Source of the DNA: JABSSA01 sp039975755
Lineage (GTDB): Bacteria; Pseudomonadota; Alphaproteobacteria; Rhodobacterales; Rhodobacteraceae
Direction: 5' to 3'
DNA: 52,448 nt
Assembly (NCBI GenBank): GCA_039975755.1
Contig: JBDWGM010000130.1
Location: 1-52,448, forward strand
Each line of letters opens with the position of its first letter. Position 1 is the first letter of the stretch. The notes under the pieces were generated by a model. That model was not told the origin of the DNA, searched no databases, and was given only the letters and a program-made list of their open reading frames with translations. The position numbers and the translations under genes are program-made. Below are positions 24,049 through 33,644 of the stretch, in pieces.

Positions 24049-24671
24049 TGACGTTTGAGGGGTGGATCATATTCGCGCTGTTCTGGGTCGTCTTTGTGAC
24101 CACGCCGGGCCCCAATGCGGTCAATTGCATTCAAAACGGGATGACGATTGGCTTTCGTCGCGCGATGATTGGCGTGCTTGCGATCCTGACACAGGCGACG
24201 GGGTTTCTGATCCTCAGCGCCTTTGGCGTCACGGGACTGATCGCAGCGTCGCCACAGGCGTTTATCATCGCCAAATACATCGGGGCTGCATTCCTGATCT
24301 ATCTGGGCATTCGCGGCTGGATGAATGCGCATAAGCCATTGCGCATTGACGGGTTAAGCGACCAGTCGGTTTATTTCCGCGCACTGGCCATCGCCACGAT
24401 CAATCCGAAATCTGTCGCAGGGTATCTAGCGGCGTTTTCGCAATTCGTGCAGCTGGATCAACCGATTTGGGACCAGATGTGGCTGATCATGCCAACGGCT
24501 TTGACGATCACAGCACTAAGCTACACCGGGTTCACAATCATGGGTGTCATGCTGGGACGTATGGCGTTGGGTGCGGTTGCGAATGTTTGGTTTCGGCGCG
24601 TGATGTCGATCTGCTTTATCATCTACGGTCTTTTGTTGGGGGCAAGCAGTGCCCCCACGCGAACGGTCTAA
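24048..24671 (+). CDS. LysE/RhtB family amino-acid exporter
   Basis: A 207-residue inner-membrane protein with about six hydrophobic segments. The family signature VTTPGPNAVNCIQNGMTIGFRRA (conserved PGPN and the following helix) is near residue 18, and the NPKSVAGYLAAFSQFV segment is near 122. Members export amino acids or small derivatives such as lysine or homoserine lactone. The ATG shares its A with the stop of the XRE gene, so translation is coupled. Position before the betaine genes suggests export of an excess product such as glycine, or a betaine-related compound, but the substrate is not readable. Confidence 0.92.
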   Translation: MTFEGWIIFALFWVVFVTTPGPNAVNCIQNGMTIGFRRAMIGVLAILTQATGFLILSAFGVTGLIAASPQAFIIAKYIGAAFLIYLGIRGWMNAHKPLRIDGLSDQSVYFRALAIATINPKSVAGYLAAFSQFVQLDQPIWDQMWLIMPTALTITALSYTGFTIMGVMLGRMALGAVANVWFRRVMSICFIIYGLLLGASSAPTRTV

Positions 24672-24741
24672 GGACACGAAAACGAGACGCTTCGGCTTTG
24701 ATCCGGGTGCGGGGAGCCCCTCGCGAAAAAGGGAGTAACAC

Positions 24742-27183
24742 ATGGCGTTACCAACAACTGCGCACGTCGTCATCATCGGTGGTGGTGTCGTTGGCACATC
24801 GACTTTGTACCATCTGGCCAAGGCGGGGTGGAACGACTGTGTCTTGCTTGAAAAGAACGAATTGACGGCCGGATCGACATGGCATGCGGCAGGCAATGTT
24901 CCCAACTTTGCCGGATCATGGGCCGTTCTGAACATGCAGCGGTATTCTGCGGATATGTACCGCACATTGGGCGAAGACGTTGATTACCCGATGAATTACC
25001 ACGTGACGGGTTCAATCCGACTGGCGCATTCAAAAGAACGGATGCAAGAGTTCGAGAAGGTTGCGGGGATGGGCCGGTATCAGGGTCTGCAGATGGATAT
25101 CTGCACGCCGCAAGAGCTGCAGCGCTATAACCCGTTCATGGAAACCCACGACCTTGAGGGTGGAATGTGGGATCCGTTGGATGGCGATATTGACCCGGCA
25201 CAGCTGACACAAGCCTTGGCCAAAGGTGCGCGAGACGCGGGCGGACATATTGAACGCTTTTGCCCAGTTGCGGGTATTGACCGCGACGGTGACGAATGGA
25301 TCGTCAAGACGGACAAAGGCGAAATACGATGCGAATACGTGGTGAACTGTGCGGGATATTACGCGCAGCGCGTGGGTGAGATGTTCAAGCCCTTTGGCGG
25401 GCGGACAGTGCCGATGGTGGTCATGTCGCACCAATATTTCCTGACGGAACCGATCCCAGAACTGGAAGCGTGGACCAAAGAAAACGGCAAGAAAGTCGCG
25501 ATGATCCGCGACGTCGATACATCGTATTACCTGCGTCAGGAAAAGACGGGTCTGAACCTTGGTCCATACGAGCGTAATTGTAAGGCGCATTGGGTCACGC
25601 CGGATGATCCGATGCCCGAGGATTTCAGCTTTCAGCTATATCCTGACGATTTGGAACGCCTAGAATATTACATCGAAGACGCCATGGCACGGATGCCGCT
25701 GTTGGGCACGTCAGGTGTGGGGCGCAACATCAACGGGCCTATTTCATACGCACCAGATGGGTTGCCGATGATTGGCCCGATGCCGGGTGTGAAGAACGCA
25801 TTTGAAGGGCATTCCTTTACCTTCGGGATCGCGCAGGGCGGTGGTGCAGGCAAGGTGCTGTCGGAATGGATCATGCACGGTGAAACCGAGCTGGATATGT
25901 GGGCCGTCGATCCGCGCCGGTACACGGATTATGCAGATCACGATTATTGCCTGTCCAAGGCGTTGGAAACCTATGGCCACGAATACGCGATGCATTTCCC
26001 GCATCACACGTGGTCCGCGGGACGGGACAAGAAACACTCTGCGTTACATTCCCGCTTGCAAGATGCTGGTGCGGTTTTTGGCACGTATAATGGATGGGAG
26101 CGCGCCAATTATTACGCCAAGCCGGGCGATGATACGTCCGAGGCTGCAACGCAAACCTGGGATCGAAATGGCCCTTGGGAAGCGCGCATCAAAGAGGAAT
26201 GTGAAGCCGTGCGTGACGGATGTGGCATGCTGCCGATCACCGGGTTTTCACGCATTTCCGTCGAAGGACCGGGCGCGCGTGACTGGATAGACAGCTTGAC
26301 CGCATCACGTATGCCAAGCGTGGGCCGTGTGGGGCTGGCCTATTTCGCGGACAGCCGCGGACGGATCGTGACCGAAATGTCAGTTATCCCGCAATCGGAT
26401 GATGTGATCTGGTTGATCACAGCGGCGACCGCGCAATGGCATGATTTTGAATTCCTATGGCGACAAGCGCCCGATGGCATCGAATTGCATGACCGCACCA
26501 AAAACTATGAATGTGTGTTGGTCACGGGGCCCAAATCACGCGAGGTTTTGGCACAAGTGGCCGAGGCCGATTTGGACAAAAGCTGGCTTAGTTTTCAGAA
26601 CGCCAAGGTCGCAGGGCAGGATTGCGTTTTGTTGCGCGTATCGTTTGCCGGAGAACTTGGGTGGGAAGTGCATTGCGATTTTGATGCCGCCCCTGCGGTA
26701 TGGGATTCGTTGAAGGACAAAGGCGTGACACCCTTCGGGATGTGGGCCTTGGACCGTTTGCGTCTGGAAAAGGGCTATCGTGCGTGGAAGGGCGATTTGT
26801 CGACGGATTATTCGCTGCTTGAAGGGGGGCTCGATCGGTTCGTCAAACTGGACAAGCCACACGACTTTCCCGGCAAAGCAGCGTTGTTGGCCGAACAGCA
26901 GCAAGGCGTCAAAAAACGGTTTGCGACTATGATCATCGAGGCAGGCGACCAAGATCCACCCTATATGTCGACCGTCTGGCATGGCGATGAAGTCGTGGGC
27001 GAGATCACGTCCAGCGGTTGGGGATACCGGGTTAACAAATGTATTGGTTTGGGGGTCGTTCGGGCCGATCTGGCGACAGAGGGCAGCCAGCTAGAGGTCG
27101 AAATTTTTGGCGTGCGTTGCAAGGCAATAGTGCAGGCCGACCAACCCATGTGGGATGCAAAAAACGCGAGGATACGCGCATGA
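24742..27183 (+). CDS. Dimethylglycine dehydrogenase (FAD, GcvT domain)
   Basis: An 813-residue flavoenzyme that oxidatively demethylates N,N-dimethylglycine to sarcosine, passing the methyl as formaldehyde equivalent to tetrahydrofolate. The N-terminal FAD domain has VVIIGGGVVG near residue 9 and ELTAGSTWHAAG near 36, whose His is the covalent FAD attachment site in the eukaryotic enzyme. Segments HQYFLTEPI, SYYLRQEKTGLNLGPYE and NGPISYAPDGLPMIGP resemble vertebrate DMGDH. The C-terminal half (from about residue 430) is the GcvT-type folate domain with SFAGELGWEVH near 634. GGGAG at 24730-24734 precedes the ATG. It overlaps the betaine methyltransferase gene (ATGA). The dimethylglycine rather than sarcosine assignment rests on these segment similarities. 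Confidence 0.88.
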   Translation: MALPTTAHVVIIGGGVVGTSTLYHLAKAGWNDCVLLEKNELTAGSTWHAAGNVPNFAGSWAVLNMQRYSADMYRTLGEDVDYPMNYHVTGSIRLAHSKERMQEFEKVAGMGRYQGLQMDICTPQELQRYNPFMETHDLEGGMWDPLDGDIDPAQLTQALAKGARDAGGHIERFCPVAGIDRDGDEWIVKTDKGEIRCEYVVNCAGYYAQRVGEMFKPFGGRTVPMVVMSHQYFLTEPIPELEAWTKENGKKVAMIRDVDTSYYLRQEKTGLNLGPYERNCKAHWVTPDDPMPEDFSFQLYPDDLERLEYYIEDAMARMPLLGTSGVGRNINGPISYAPDGLPMIGPMPGVKNAFEGHSFTFGIAQGGGAGKVLSEWIMHGETELDMWAVDPRRYTDYADHDYCLSKALETYGHEYAMHFPHHTWSAGRDKKHSALHSRLQDAGAVFGTYNGWERANYYAKPGDDTSEAATQTWDRNGPWEARIKEECEAVRDGCGMLPITGFSRISVEGPGARDWIDSLTASRMPSVGRVGLAYFADSRGRIVTEMSVIPQSDDVIWLITAATAQWHDFEFLWRQAPDGIELHDRTKNYECVLVTGPKSREVLAQVAEADLDKSWLSFQNAKVAGQDCVLLRVSFAGELGWEVHCDFDAAPAVWDSLKDKGVTPFGMWALDRLRLEKGYRAWKGDLSTDYSLLEGGLDRFVKLDKPHDFPGKAALLAEQQQGVKKRFATMIIEAGDQDPPYMSTVWHGDEVVGEITSSGWGYRVNKCIGLGVVRADLATEGSQLEVEIFGVRCKAIVQADQPMWDAKNARIRA

Positions 27184-28070
27184 CGCAAATTACGCTTCTT
27201 GATGGTGGTATGGGCCAAGAACTGGTCAAACGATCCGGTGATACGCCTTCGCCTTTATGGGCCACTCAGGTGATGATTGATCACCCTGGCATGGTACAGG
27301 GCATACATGCGGATTTCTTTGCGGCTGGCGCAACAGTCGCCACCACAAATACCTATGCGGTTCTGCGCGACCGGCTCGTGCCCACGGGTCAGGAAGACAA
27401 GTTTGAAGACCTGCACAAAGCCGCACTTGCCGAGGCAAAGACGGCGCAAGCGGCGCATGGGTCTGGCCGGATTGCCGGGTCAATTGGGCCGCTTGGGGCG
27501 TCTTATCGCGCGGATATCCACCCAGCCTATGAAGAAGCGGTCGACCTTTATGGCGAAATTGCTGAACTGATTGGACCCGATTGCGATGTGATTTTATGCG
27601 AAACGGTCGTGTCCGTGCTGCATGCGAAATCCGTGCTGGACGCTGCCAAACGTTCTGGAAAACCGGTGTGGCTGGCCTTTACTGTGGATGATGAGGATGG
27701 TGCATATTTGCGTTCGGGTGAGCCATTGCGCGATGTTTTGTCCATCGCCAAAGACGCGGATGCTGTGCTGGCCAATTGTTCCGCCCCCGAAGCGATGCCC
27801 GCAGCATTGGATGTCCTTGCGCAAACGGGTTTGCCGTTTGGCGCATATGCCAATGGGTTTACGCAGATCACCAAGGATTTCCTGAAGAACAGCCCTACCG
27901 TGGATGCCTTAAGTGCGCGCCGTGACATGGGGCCAGCTATCTATGCCGATCACGTCATGAATTGGGTTGAACAGGGCGCGACGTTGGTCGGTGGCTGTTG
28001 CGAAATCTCGCCTGCACATATCGCGGAAATGTCCGAACGCCTGCGCGCCGCAGGGCATACGATCGTCTGA
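27180..28070 (+). CDS. Betaine/homocysteine S-methyltransferase family protein
   Basis: A 296-residue zinc enzyme of the homocysteine S-methyltransferase family. It shows LLDGGMGQEL at the N-terminus, TNTYAVLRD near residue 58, the first zinc Cys in LANCSAPE near 198, and the vicinal pair GGCCEISP near 273. Placed between the dimethylglycine and sarcosine dehydrogenase genes (4-base overlap upstream, 12 bases downstream), it most likely moves a methyl from glycine betaine to homocysteine, giving dimethylglycine and methionine. Family members can also use S-methylmethionine, so the donor is an inference from the operon. Confidence 0.9.
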   Translation: MTQITLLDGGMGQELVKRSGDTPSPLWATQVMIDHPGMVQGIHADFFAAGATVATTNTYAVLRDRLVPTGQEDKFEDLHKAALAEAKTAQAAHGSGRIAGSIGPLGASYRADIHPAYEEAVDLYGEIAELIGPDCDVILCETVVSVLHAKSVLDAAKRSGKPVWLAFTVDDEDGAYLRSGEPLRDVLSIAKDADAVLANCSAPEAMPAALDVLAQTGLPFGAYANGFTQITKDFLKNSPTVDALSARRDMGPAIYADHVMNWVEQGATLVGGCCEISPAHIAEMSERLRAAGHTIV

Positions 28071-28082
28071 ACGGAGAGCATT

Positions 28083-30524
28083 ATGCCGGATCTTCCCAGC
28101 CACGCCCGCGTTGTCATTATTGGTGGCGGTGTTATGGGCTGTTCTGTTGCCTACCATCTGACCAAGCTTGGGTGGAAAGACGTGGTATTGTTGGAACGCA
28201 AGCAACTGACCAGTGGCACGACATGGCATGCGGCCGGTTTGATTGCCCAATTGCGGGCCACGGCGAACATGACCAAATTGGCGCGGTATTCGCAGGAACT
28301 GTATGGCGCGCTCGAAGCTGAAACGGGCGTTGCGACCGGGTTCAAACGATGCGGGTCCATCACGGCGGCATTAAACAGCGAACGCATGGAAGAATTGCAA
28401 CGTCAGGCGGCAATGGCCCGTGCGTTTGGGGTTGAGGTTGACGAAATTTCACCCGGCGAGGTCAAAGCCCGGTACGAACATCTGAATATCGATGGCGTTG
28501 TTGGCGGGGTGTACCTGCCTCTGGATGGACAAGGTGACCCCAGTAATATCGCACTGGCATTGGCCAAAGGCGCGCGCCAACGCGGCGCGAAGATTCAAGA
28601 ACGTGTGGCTGTCACTGGCGTTGTGCGCGACGGGCGGCGCATCGCTGGTGTGGATTGGGTCGGGGATGACGGCAGCCAAGGTCACATGACCTGCGATGCA
28701 GTGGTGAATTGCGCCGGAATGTGGGGGCATGACGTGGGCAAGATGCTGGGCACCAATGTGCCGCTTCAGGCCTGCGAACATTTCTACATAGTCACTGAAA
28801 ACATCGCGGGGCTGACGCAACTGCCTGTGCTGCGCATGCCGGATGAATGTGCGTATTTCAAAGAGGATGCGGGTAAAATCCTTTTGGGCGCGTTTGAACC
28901 GGTATCAAAGCCATGGGGACCGATCCCAAAGGACTTTGAATTTGATCAATTGCCCGAAGATTTTGACCATTTTGAACCCATCTTAGAAGCCGCCGTTAAT
29001 CGGATGCCAATGCTGGCCGAGGCGGGCATTCATACATTTTTCAATGGCCCGGAAAGTTTCACGCCAGATGATGCATATCACCTTGGTCTAACACCCGAGA
29101 TGGACAATGTCTGGGTCGCGGCTGGTTTCAATTCCATTGGCATCCAGTCGGCTGGGGGCGCTGGTATGGCGCTGGCACAATGGATGGAAGACGGAGACAA
29201 ACCGTTTGATTTGGGCGATGTTGACATTTCCCGGATGAACGCCTTTCAGGGCAACAAACAATACCTGATGGCGCGTTCATCCGAAACTTTGGGCCTGCTG
29301 TATGCGGATCACTTCCCGTTTCGCCAAAAGGCGACGGCACGGGGGGTGCGGCGCACGCCGTTTCATCACCACATGCTGCAACACGGCGCTGTCATGGGCG
29401 AACTGTCGGGGTGGGAACGCGCCAACTGGTTTGCGCGCGGGGGGCAAGCGCCCGAGTACGAATACAGCTGGAAACGGCAGAATTTCTTTGAAAACGTTGC
29501 CACCGAACATAACGCAGTGCGCACCAATGTTGGCATGTATGACATGTCGTCCTTTGGCAAAATCCGCGTTGAAGGGCCGGATGCAACGGCGTTCCTGAAT
29601 TATGTGGCGGGTGGTCAATATGACGTGCCCATTGGCAAAATCGTCTATTCGCAATTCCTGAACGTGACTGGCGGGATCGAAGCGGATGTCACGATCACGC
29701 GGATCACCCAAACGGCCTATCTGGTTGTGACACCGGCCGCGACTCGTCTTGCAGATCAGACCTGGCTGGAACGCCATGTGGGTGCATTTGGTGTCGTGAT
29801 TACTGACGTCACAGCGGGCGAAGGTGTGTTGGCCGTGATGGGCCCACAGGCACGCGCCTTGTTGCAGGCGGTTTCACCCAATGATTTGTCGAACGATGTG
29901 AACCCGTTTGGCACGGCGCAAGACATCGAAATTGGTCTGGGTTTGGCGCGGGTGCACCGGGTGACCTATGTCGGTGAACTGGGTTGGGAGATTTACGTGT
30001 CATCCGACATGGCCGGGCATGTCTTTGAAACTTTGCACGAGGCTGGACAAGAGTTTGGCTTGAAACTGTGTGGCATGCATATGATGGACACATGCCGTAT
30101 CGAAAAAGGCTTTCGCCATTTTGGGCATGATATCACCTGCGAGGATCATGTGTTGGAAGCGGGCCTTGGATTTGCAGTCAAAACAGACAAACCTGATTTC
30201 ATCGGGCGCGATGCGGTTCTGAAAAAGAAGGACACCGGATTGTCCAAGCGATTGGTGCAGTTCAAACTGAACGACCCTGAGCCGCTTTTGTACCACAACG
30301 AACCTATCCTGCGGAACGGCGAGATCGTGGGATACCTGTCATCCGGCGCATACGGACACCATTTGGGCGCAGCGATTGGCCTTGGCTATGTGCCTTGCCA
30401 AGGCGAAACTGCCTCAGACGTATTGGCGTCAAGTTACGAGATTGACGTGTGCGGCACACGCGTCACAGCCGACGTGTCGTTAAAGCCGATGTATGATCCA
30501 AAATCGGAGCGGGTGAAGGTTTAA
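28083..30524 (+). CDS. Sarcosine dehydrogenase (FAD, GcvT domain)
   Basis: A second 813-residue flavoprotein of the same architecture, oxidising sarcosine to glycine with formaldehyde transferred to tetrahydrofolate. Near the N-terminus it has VVIIGGGVMGCSVAYHL and SGTTWHAAGLIAQLRA, the latter close to the SARDH form (GTTWHxAGL..QLR). GPESFTPD near residue 324 also matches the sarcosine type. The folate domain includes YVGELGWEIYVSS near 633 and ends before MYDPKSERVKV. GGAGA precedes the ATG 12 bases after the methyltransferase gene. Its last codons overlap the convergent esterase gene by 4 bases. It completes betaine to dimethylglycine to sarcosine to glycine. Confidence 0.88.
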   Translation: MPDLPSHARVVIIGGGVMGCSVAYHLTKLGWKDVVLLERKQLTSGTTWHAAGLIAQLRATANMTKLARYSQELYGALEAETGVATGFKRCGSITAALNSERMEELQRQAAMARAFGVEVDEISPGEVKARYEHLNIDGVVGGVYLPLDGQGDPSNIALALAKGARQRGAKIQERVAVTGVVRDGRRIAGVDWVGDDGSQGHMTCDAVVNCAGMWGHDVGKMLGTNVPLQACEHFYIVTENIAGLTQLPVLRMPDECAYFKEDAGKILLGAFEPVSKPWGPIPKDFEFDQLPEDFDHFEPILEAAVNRMPMLAEAGIHTFFNGPESFTPDDAYHLGLTPEMDNVWVAAGFNSIGIQSAGGAGMALAQWMEDGDKPFDLGDVDISRMNAFQGNKQYLMARSSETLGLLYADHFPFRQKATARGVRRTPFHHHMLQHGAVMGELSGWERANWFARGGQAPEYEYSWKRQNFFENVATEHNAVRTNVGMYDMSSFGKIRVEGPDATAFLNYVAGGQYDVPIGKIVYSQFLNVTGGIEADVTITRITQTAYLVVTPAATRLADQTWLERHVGAFGVVITDVTAGEGVLAVMGPQARALLQAVSPNDLSNDVNPFGTAQDIEIGLGLARVHRVTYVGELGWEIYVSSDMAGHVFETLHEAGQEFGLKLCGMHMMDTCRIEKGFRHFGHDITCEDHVLEAGLGFAVKTDKPDFIGRDAVLKKKDTGLSKRLVQFKLNDPEPLLYHNEPILRNGEIVGYLSSGAYGHHLGAAIGLGYVPCQGETASDVLASSYEIDVCGTRVTADVSLKPMYDPKSERVKV

Positions 30525-31336
30525 CCCGCTTCGAAAAAGTCTTTGGCCAAATCTGTCCATCCGCGCGGAAGGCCATGGCCGCCGTCGTGGATACACATTT
30601 TCAACGCCCCGGCATCACAGCTTTCGTTCCAGTCGCGACACCGGAAAGTTTCACCGATTTCGATCTTATCCGGGTTGGTTCTACAGCTGTTGAGAGCGCG
30701 TGCGCGGGTAAAGCTTTCAAACAAATCGCCCTGATGCCAATCTCGGATGCCGCGCCCTTCAAAGGGAACTTGGGCATCGGCAAATCCATGCACTTGCAAA
30801 AATCGGATTGGACCGGTTGCACAGTCCGTTGGATTGGGGCGGCGCATTGCACCGGAAACCGACACGAATGCACTAAAGCGATCCCCAGCAAGGCACGCCA
30901 TGCGCCAAACCATTGACCCACCTGCTGAAAACCCGCCTGCATAAATACGGTCTGTGTCCAAAGGAATGCGCTTCTCCACGTCATCCATCACGCGAAGTGT
31001 AAAGGCGACGTCGTCGCGCTGGCTTGGGGGCAAATCGCGGGCAGGCCATGCGCGCACCTTGCGGCCCGGAATAAACGCGCCGTTGGGTGCGATCAACAAA
31101 TACCCGTTATTCACAAAGGAATTGCGCAAACCGCTTGATCGAAAGATCGAAGCTGCGGACGAGTTATGCCCATGATAAAATACCAGTGCTGGTAACGGTG
31201 TTTCGCCATCCCAGTCGGGTGGAAAGACCAGATGGTAGTCCCCTTCATCCACTTCGCAGGCGGCGTCTTTCCCACACGGGGTTTGTGCATGCACAGGAAA
31301 GGTAAGGATCATCAACAAGGCGATAAGAAAGCGCAT
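30521..31336 (-). CDS. Secreted PHB-depolymerase-like esterase
   Basis: A 271-residue secreted alpha/beta hydrolase of the LpqC / polyhydroxybutyrate depolymerase type. A signal peptide (residues 1-17, ending VHA) precedes a mature part with several Cys. The nucleophile is the Ser in YAGGFSAGGSMV near 140. The acid is probably in HGFADAQVPF near 185, and the His in CIHDGGHGLPRGW near the C-terminus. It likely hydrolyses esters, possibly polymers, outside the cytoplasm. The ATG is the one heading the signal peptide; an upstream in-frame ATG gives an unlikely 48-residue lead. It is convergent with, and overlaps by 4 bases, the sarcosine dehydrogenase gene. Confidence 0.88.
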   Translation of the reverse strand: MRFLIALLMILTFPVHAQTPCGKDAACEVDEGDYHLVFPPDWDGETPLPALVFYHGHNSSAASIFRSSGLRNSFVNNGYLLIAPNGAFIPGRKVRAWPARDLPPSQRDDVAFTLRVMDDVEKRIPLDTDRIYAGGFSAGGSMVWRMACLAGDRFSAFVSVSGAMRRPNPTDCATGPIRFLQVHGFADAQVPFEGRGIRDWHQGDLFESFTRARALNSCRTNPDKIEIGETFRCRDWNESCDAGALKMCIHDGGHGLPRGWTDLAKDFFEAG

Positions 31337-31466
31337 GATTGCTCCGATTATTTGTTCCGTGCAGGCAACATGGGACCGGGGTGGAATGGAAGAGGCGAAG
31401 CGGTGATTTCGCTGAAACGTGATCAGATGACTTGCAAAGACGCGCGCGATTTGTGAGGGCAGTCCC

Positions 31467-32120
31467 ATGCAAGATAACACCTATAATCCACCCGATGACC
31501 CGCTGAACATCGTCTATGAAGATTCCGAAGTTCTGGCGTTGGATAAACCGTCGGGATTGTTAAGCGTTCCCGGCAAAGGACCAGAACTATCGGATTGCCT
31601 GATCAGTCGCGTTCAAACAGTGTTTCCCCATGCGTTGCTGGTGCATCGTCTTGATCGGGATACGTCCGGTGTGATGATCTTTGGGCTTAGCCAGCATGCG
31701 CAACGGCATTTGGGTTTGCAGTTCGAAAAACGCCAGATGAAGAAGACCTACGTGGCGCGAGTATGGGGTACGGTTGCTGAAGATACAGGAACCGTCGATT
31801 TACCGCTTTGTGTTGATTGGCCAAACCGGCCCAAGCAGCATGTCGACCCCGAAAATGGCAAAGCCTCAGTTACGGATTGGAAGGTTCTGCGGCGCGAGGC
31901 AGATGGCACAACGCGCATGCGTCTGATGCCGCAGACTGGGCGCAGCCATCAATTGCGGGTTCATATGCTGGAAATTGGGCACCCGATCCTTGGCGATCCG
32001 TTTTATGCAGACGGACCGGCAGGCGATTTCCCACGTTTGATGCTGCATGCAGAAGAATTGCGCCTGCGCTCGCCCGCGGACGGGCGAGGCGTTCGTGTTA
32101 GGGCGAAAACGCCCTTTTGA
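31467..32120 (+). CDS. RluA-family pseudouridine synthase
   Basis: A 217-residue RNA pseudouridine synthase of the RluA subfamily, acting on rRNA or tRNA. The catalytic Asp lies in VHRLDRDTSGVMIFG near residue 60. LDKPSGLLSVPG near 27 and TGRSHQLRVHM near 157 are the other family motifs. There is no S4 domain, and the length fits the short RluA type rather than RluC/D. The ATG at 31467 follows GAGGGCAGTCCC. Divergent from the esterase gene, with 130 bases between starts, and directly abutting the convergent aldehyde dehydrogenase gene. The target uridine cannot be deduced. Confidence 0.93.
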   Translation: MQDNTYNPPDDPLNIVYEDSEVLALDKPSGLLSVPGKGPELSDCLISRVQTVFPHALLVHRLDRDTSGVMIFGLSQHAQRHLGLQFEKRQMKKTYVARVWGTVAEDTGTVDLPLCVDWPNRPKQHVDPENGKASVTDWKVLRREADGTTRMRLMPQTGRSHQLRVHMLEIGHPILGDPFYADGPAGDFPRLMLHAEELRLRSPADGRGVRVRAKTPF

Positions 32121-33560
32121 TTATTCGGCGGCCCAGCCCGAAACGGCTTTGACTTCGAGGAAATCTTCGATACCCCAGATGCCGCCTTCGCGCCCGTTCC
32201 CGGATTGCTTCATTCCACCAAATGGAGACCCGGCGGCGCGAGATGTCCCATTCATTTCGACCATGCCGGATCGCAATTGAGTGGCCAACCGATTGGCGCG
32301 TTGGCTGTCTTGCGTCTGCACGTAATTCGTCAAGCCATAGGGCGTGTCATTCGCAATTTCGACGGCTTCTTCTTCGGTGTCAAAAGGAATGATCGACAAG
32401 ACGGGACCAAAGATTTCTTCGCGTGCAATGACCATATCGTTGTTCACATCAGCAAACACTGTGGGGCGCACATAATACCCTTTGTTCAGGCCCTCGGGGC
32501 GACCAACGCCCCCTGCGACCAGTCGAGCCCCTTCATCGATGCCCTTTTGGATCAGGTCTTGGATCTTACCCCATTGGGTGGCGTTGACGACGGGGCCGAT
32601 GTGACGCCCTTCATCGCTTGCAGGACCGACAGTCACCTTTTGCGCGACGGCGGCGGCTTCTTCGACGGCTTTGTCATAGACGCCGCGTTGCACCAACATA
32701 CGCGAGGGTGCGTTACAGCTTTGGCCGGTGTTGTTCATCATGTGCAGCACGCCGCGTTTGATGGCCTTTTCATCGGCATCGTCAAAGACAAGGTTCGCAC
32801 CTTTACCGCCAAGTTCCAGATGCACACGTTTCAGTGTATCCGCTGCGTTTTTCGAGATCAAAGTCCCGGCGCGTGTCGATCCCGTAAAGCTGACCATATC
32901 CACGTCCTTGTGGCCCGACAGCGTTGTGCCAACGCCCACGCCATCGCCATTCACAAGGTTAAAGACGCCTTTGGGGAAACCGGCCTGATCCATCAATTCG
33001 GCAAAGACCATCGCGTTCAGCGGGCTTTCTTCTGATGGTTTTAACACCATCGTACACCCCGCAACGGCTGCGGCGCCGACTTTTAATGTGACCTGGTTCA
33101 TCGGCCAGTTCCACGGCGTGATCAAGGCGCAAACACCAACTGGCTCATAGATGATCCGATCACCGGGTGCATGATCGCCAAGGGGGCGATTGAATTCAAA
33201 GTTGCGCGCCGCGCGTACAAAATTCTTGAGGTGCCATGTTCCAGCACCGACTTGCTGCGCACGGGCCATATCGATGGGCGCGCCCATTTCGGCGCTCATG
33301 GCTTGGGCAAGCTCTTCGCCCTTTTCGCTGTAAAGGCTGATCAGCTTTTCGACATAACCGATGCGCTCTTCGATTGGTGTGCTCATCCAGTTCGGAAAAG
33401 CGGCCTTGGCGGCTGCGACGGCGGCTTCTGCATCAGCTTTACTGCCCAGTGAAATCGTGGCGCAGGGTTCTTCCAGTGATGGGTCGACCACATGATGATC
33501 GGTTCCAGCAATCGGATCCACCCAAGATCCATTTATGTAGAACTGGCGTTTTTCAAGCAT
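32121..33560 (-). CDS. NAD(P)-dependent aldehyde dehydrogenase
   Basis: A 479-residue single-domain ALDH of standard length. ITPWNWPMNQV near residue 145, FTGSTRAG near 222, ELGGKGANLVFDDAD near 245 (general-base Glu) and NTGQSCNAPSR near 277 (catalytic Cys) are all present, as is EEIFGPVL near 376. Sequence features resemble the broad semialdehyde-dehydrogenase group rather than betaine aldehyde dehydrogenase. The start MLEKRQFYINGSWV matches the family; an earlier in-frame ATG adds an unrelated 19-residue lead. Downstream of the esterase/RluA genes without an operon partner. The substrate is unknown. Confidence 0.93.
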   Translation of the reverse strand: MLEKRQFYINGSWVDPIAGTDHHVVDPSLEEPCATISLGSKADAEAAVAAAKAAFPNWMSTPIEERIGYVEKLISLYSEKGEELAQAMSAEMGAPIDMARAQQVGAGTWHLKNFVRAARNFEFNRPLGDHAPGDRIIYEPVGVCALITPWNWPMNQVTLKVGAAAVAGCTMVLKPSEESPLNAMVFAELMDQAGFPKGVFNLVNGDGVGVGTTLSGHKDVDMVSFTGSTRAGTLISKNAADTLKRVHLELGGKGANLVFDDADEKAIKRGVLHMMNNTGQSCNAPSRMLVQRGVYDKAVEEAAAVAQKVTVGPASDEGRHIGPVVNATQWGKIQDLIQKGIDEGARLVAGGVGRPEGLNKGYYVRPTVFADVNNDMVIAREEIFGPVLSIIPFDTEEEAVEIANDTPYGLTNYVQTQDSQRANRLATQLRSGMVEMNGTSRAAGSPFGGMKQSGNGREGGIWGIEDFLEVKAVSGWAAE

Positions 33561-33644
33561 TTGACACCTCTGATGCTGTTGGGTGCACGACTCAGGTTGA
33601 ATCGTGCACCTTTGCATTGATAGAGACGCCGCCGACTTGGTTTG

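Noticed and set aside
24672..24741. Possible SAM or glycine riboswitch before the dimethylglycine dehydrogenase gene
   Set aside because: The 70-base gap has GC-rich short repeats but does not match the SAM-II, SAM/SAH or glycine riboswitch cores that I know.
32205..33035. Plus-strand open frame of 276 codons opposite the aldehyde dehydrogenase gene
   Set aside because: Antisense of a conserved ALDH domain; no start signal or motif.
32121..33560. Naming the aldehyde dehydrogenase as betaine aldehyde dehydrogenase
   Set aside because: Segments do not fit the betB subgroup closely, and the gene is not in the betaine operon.
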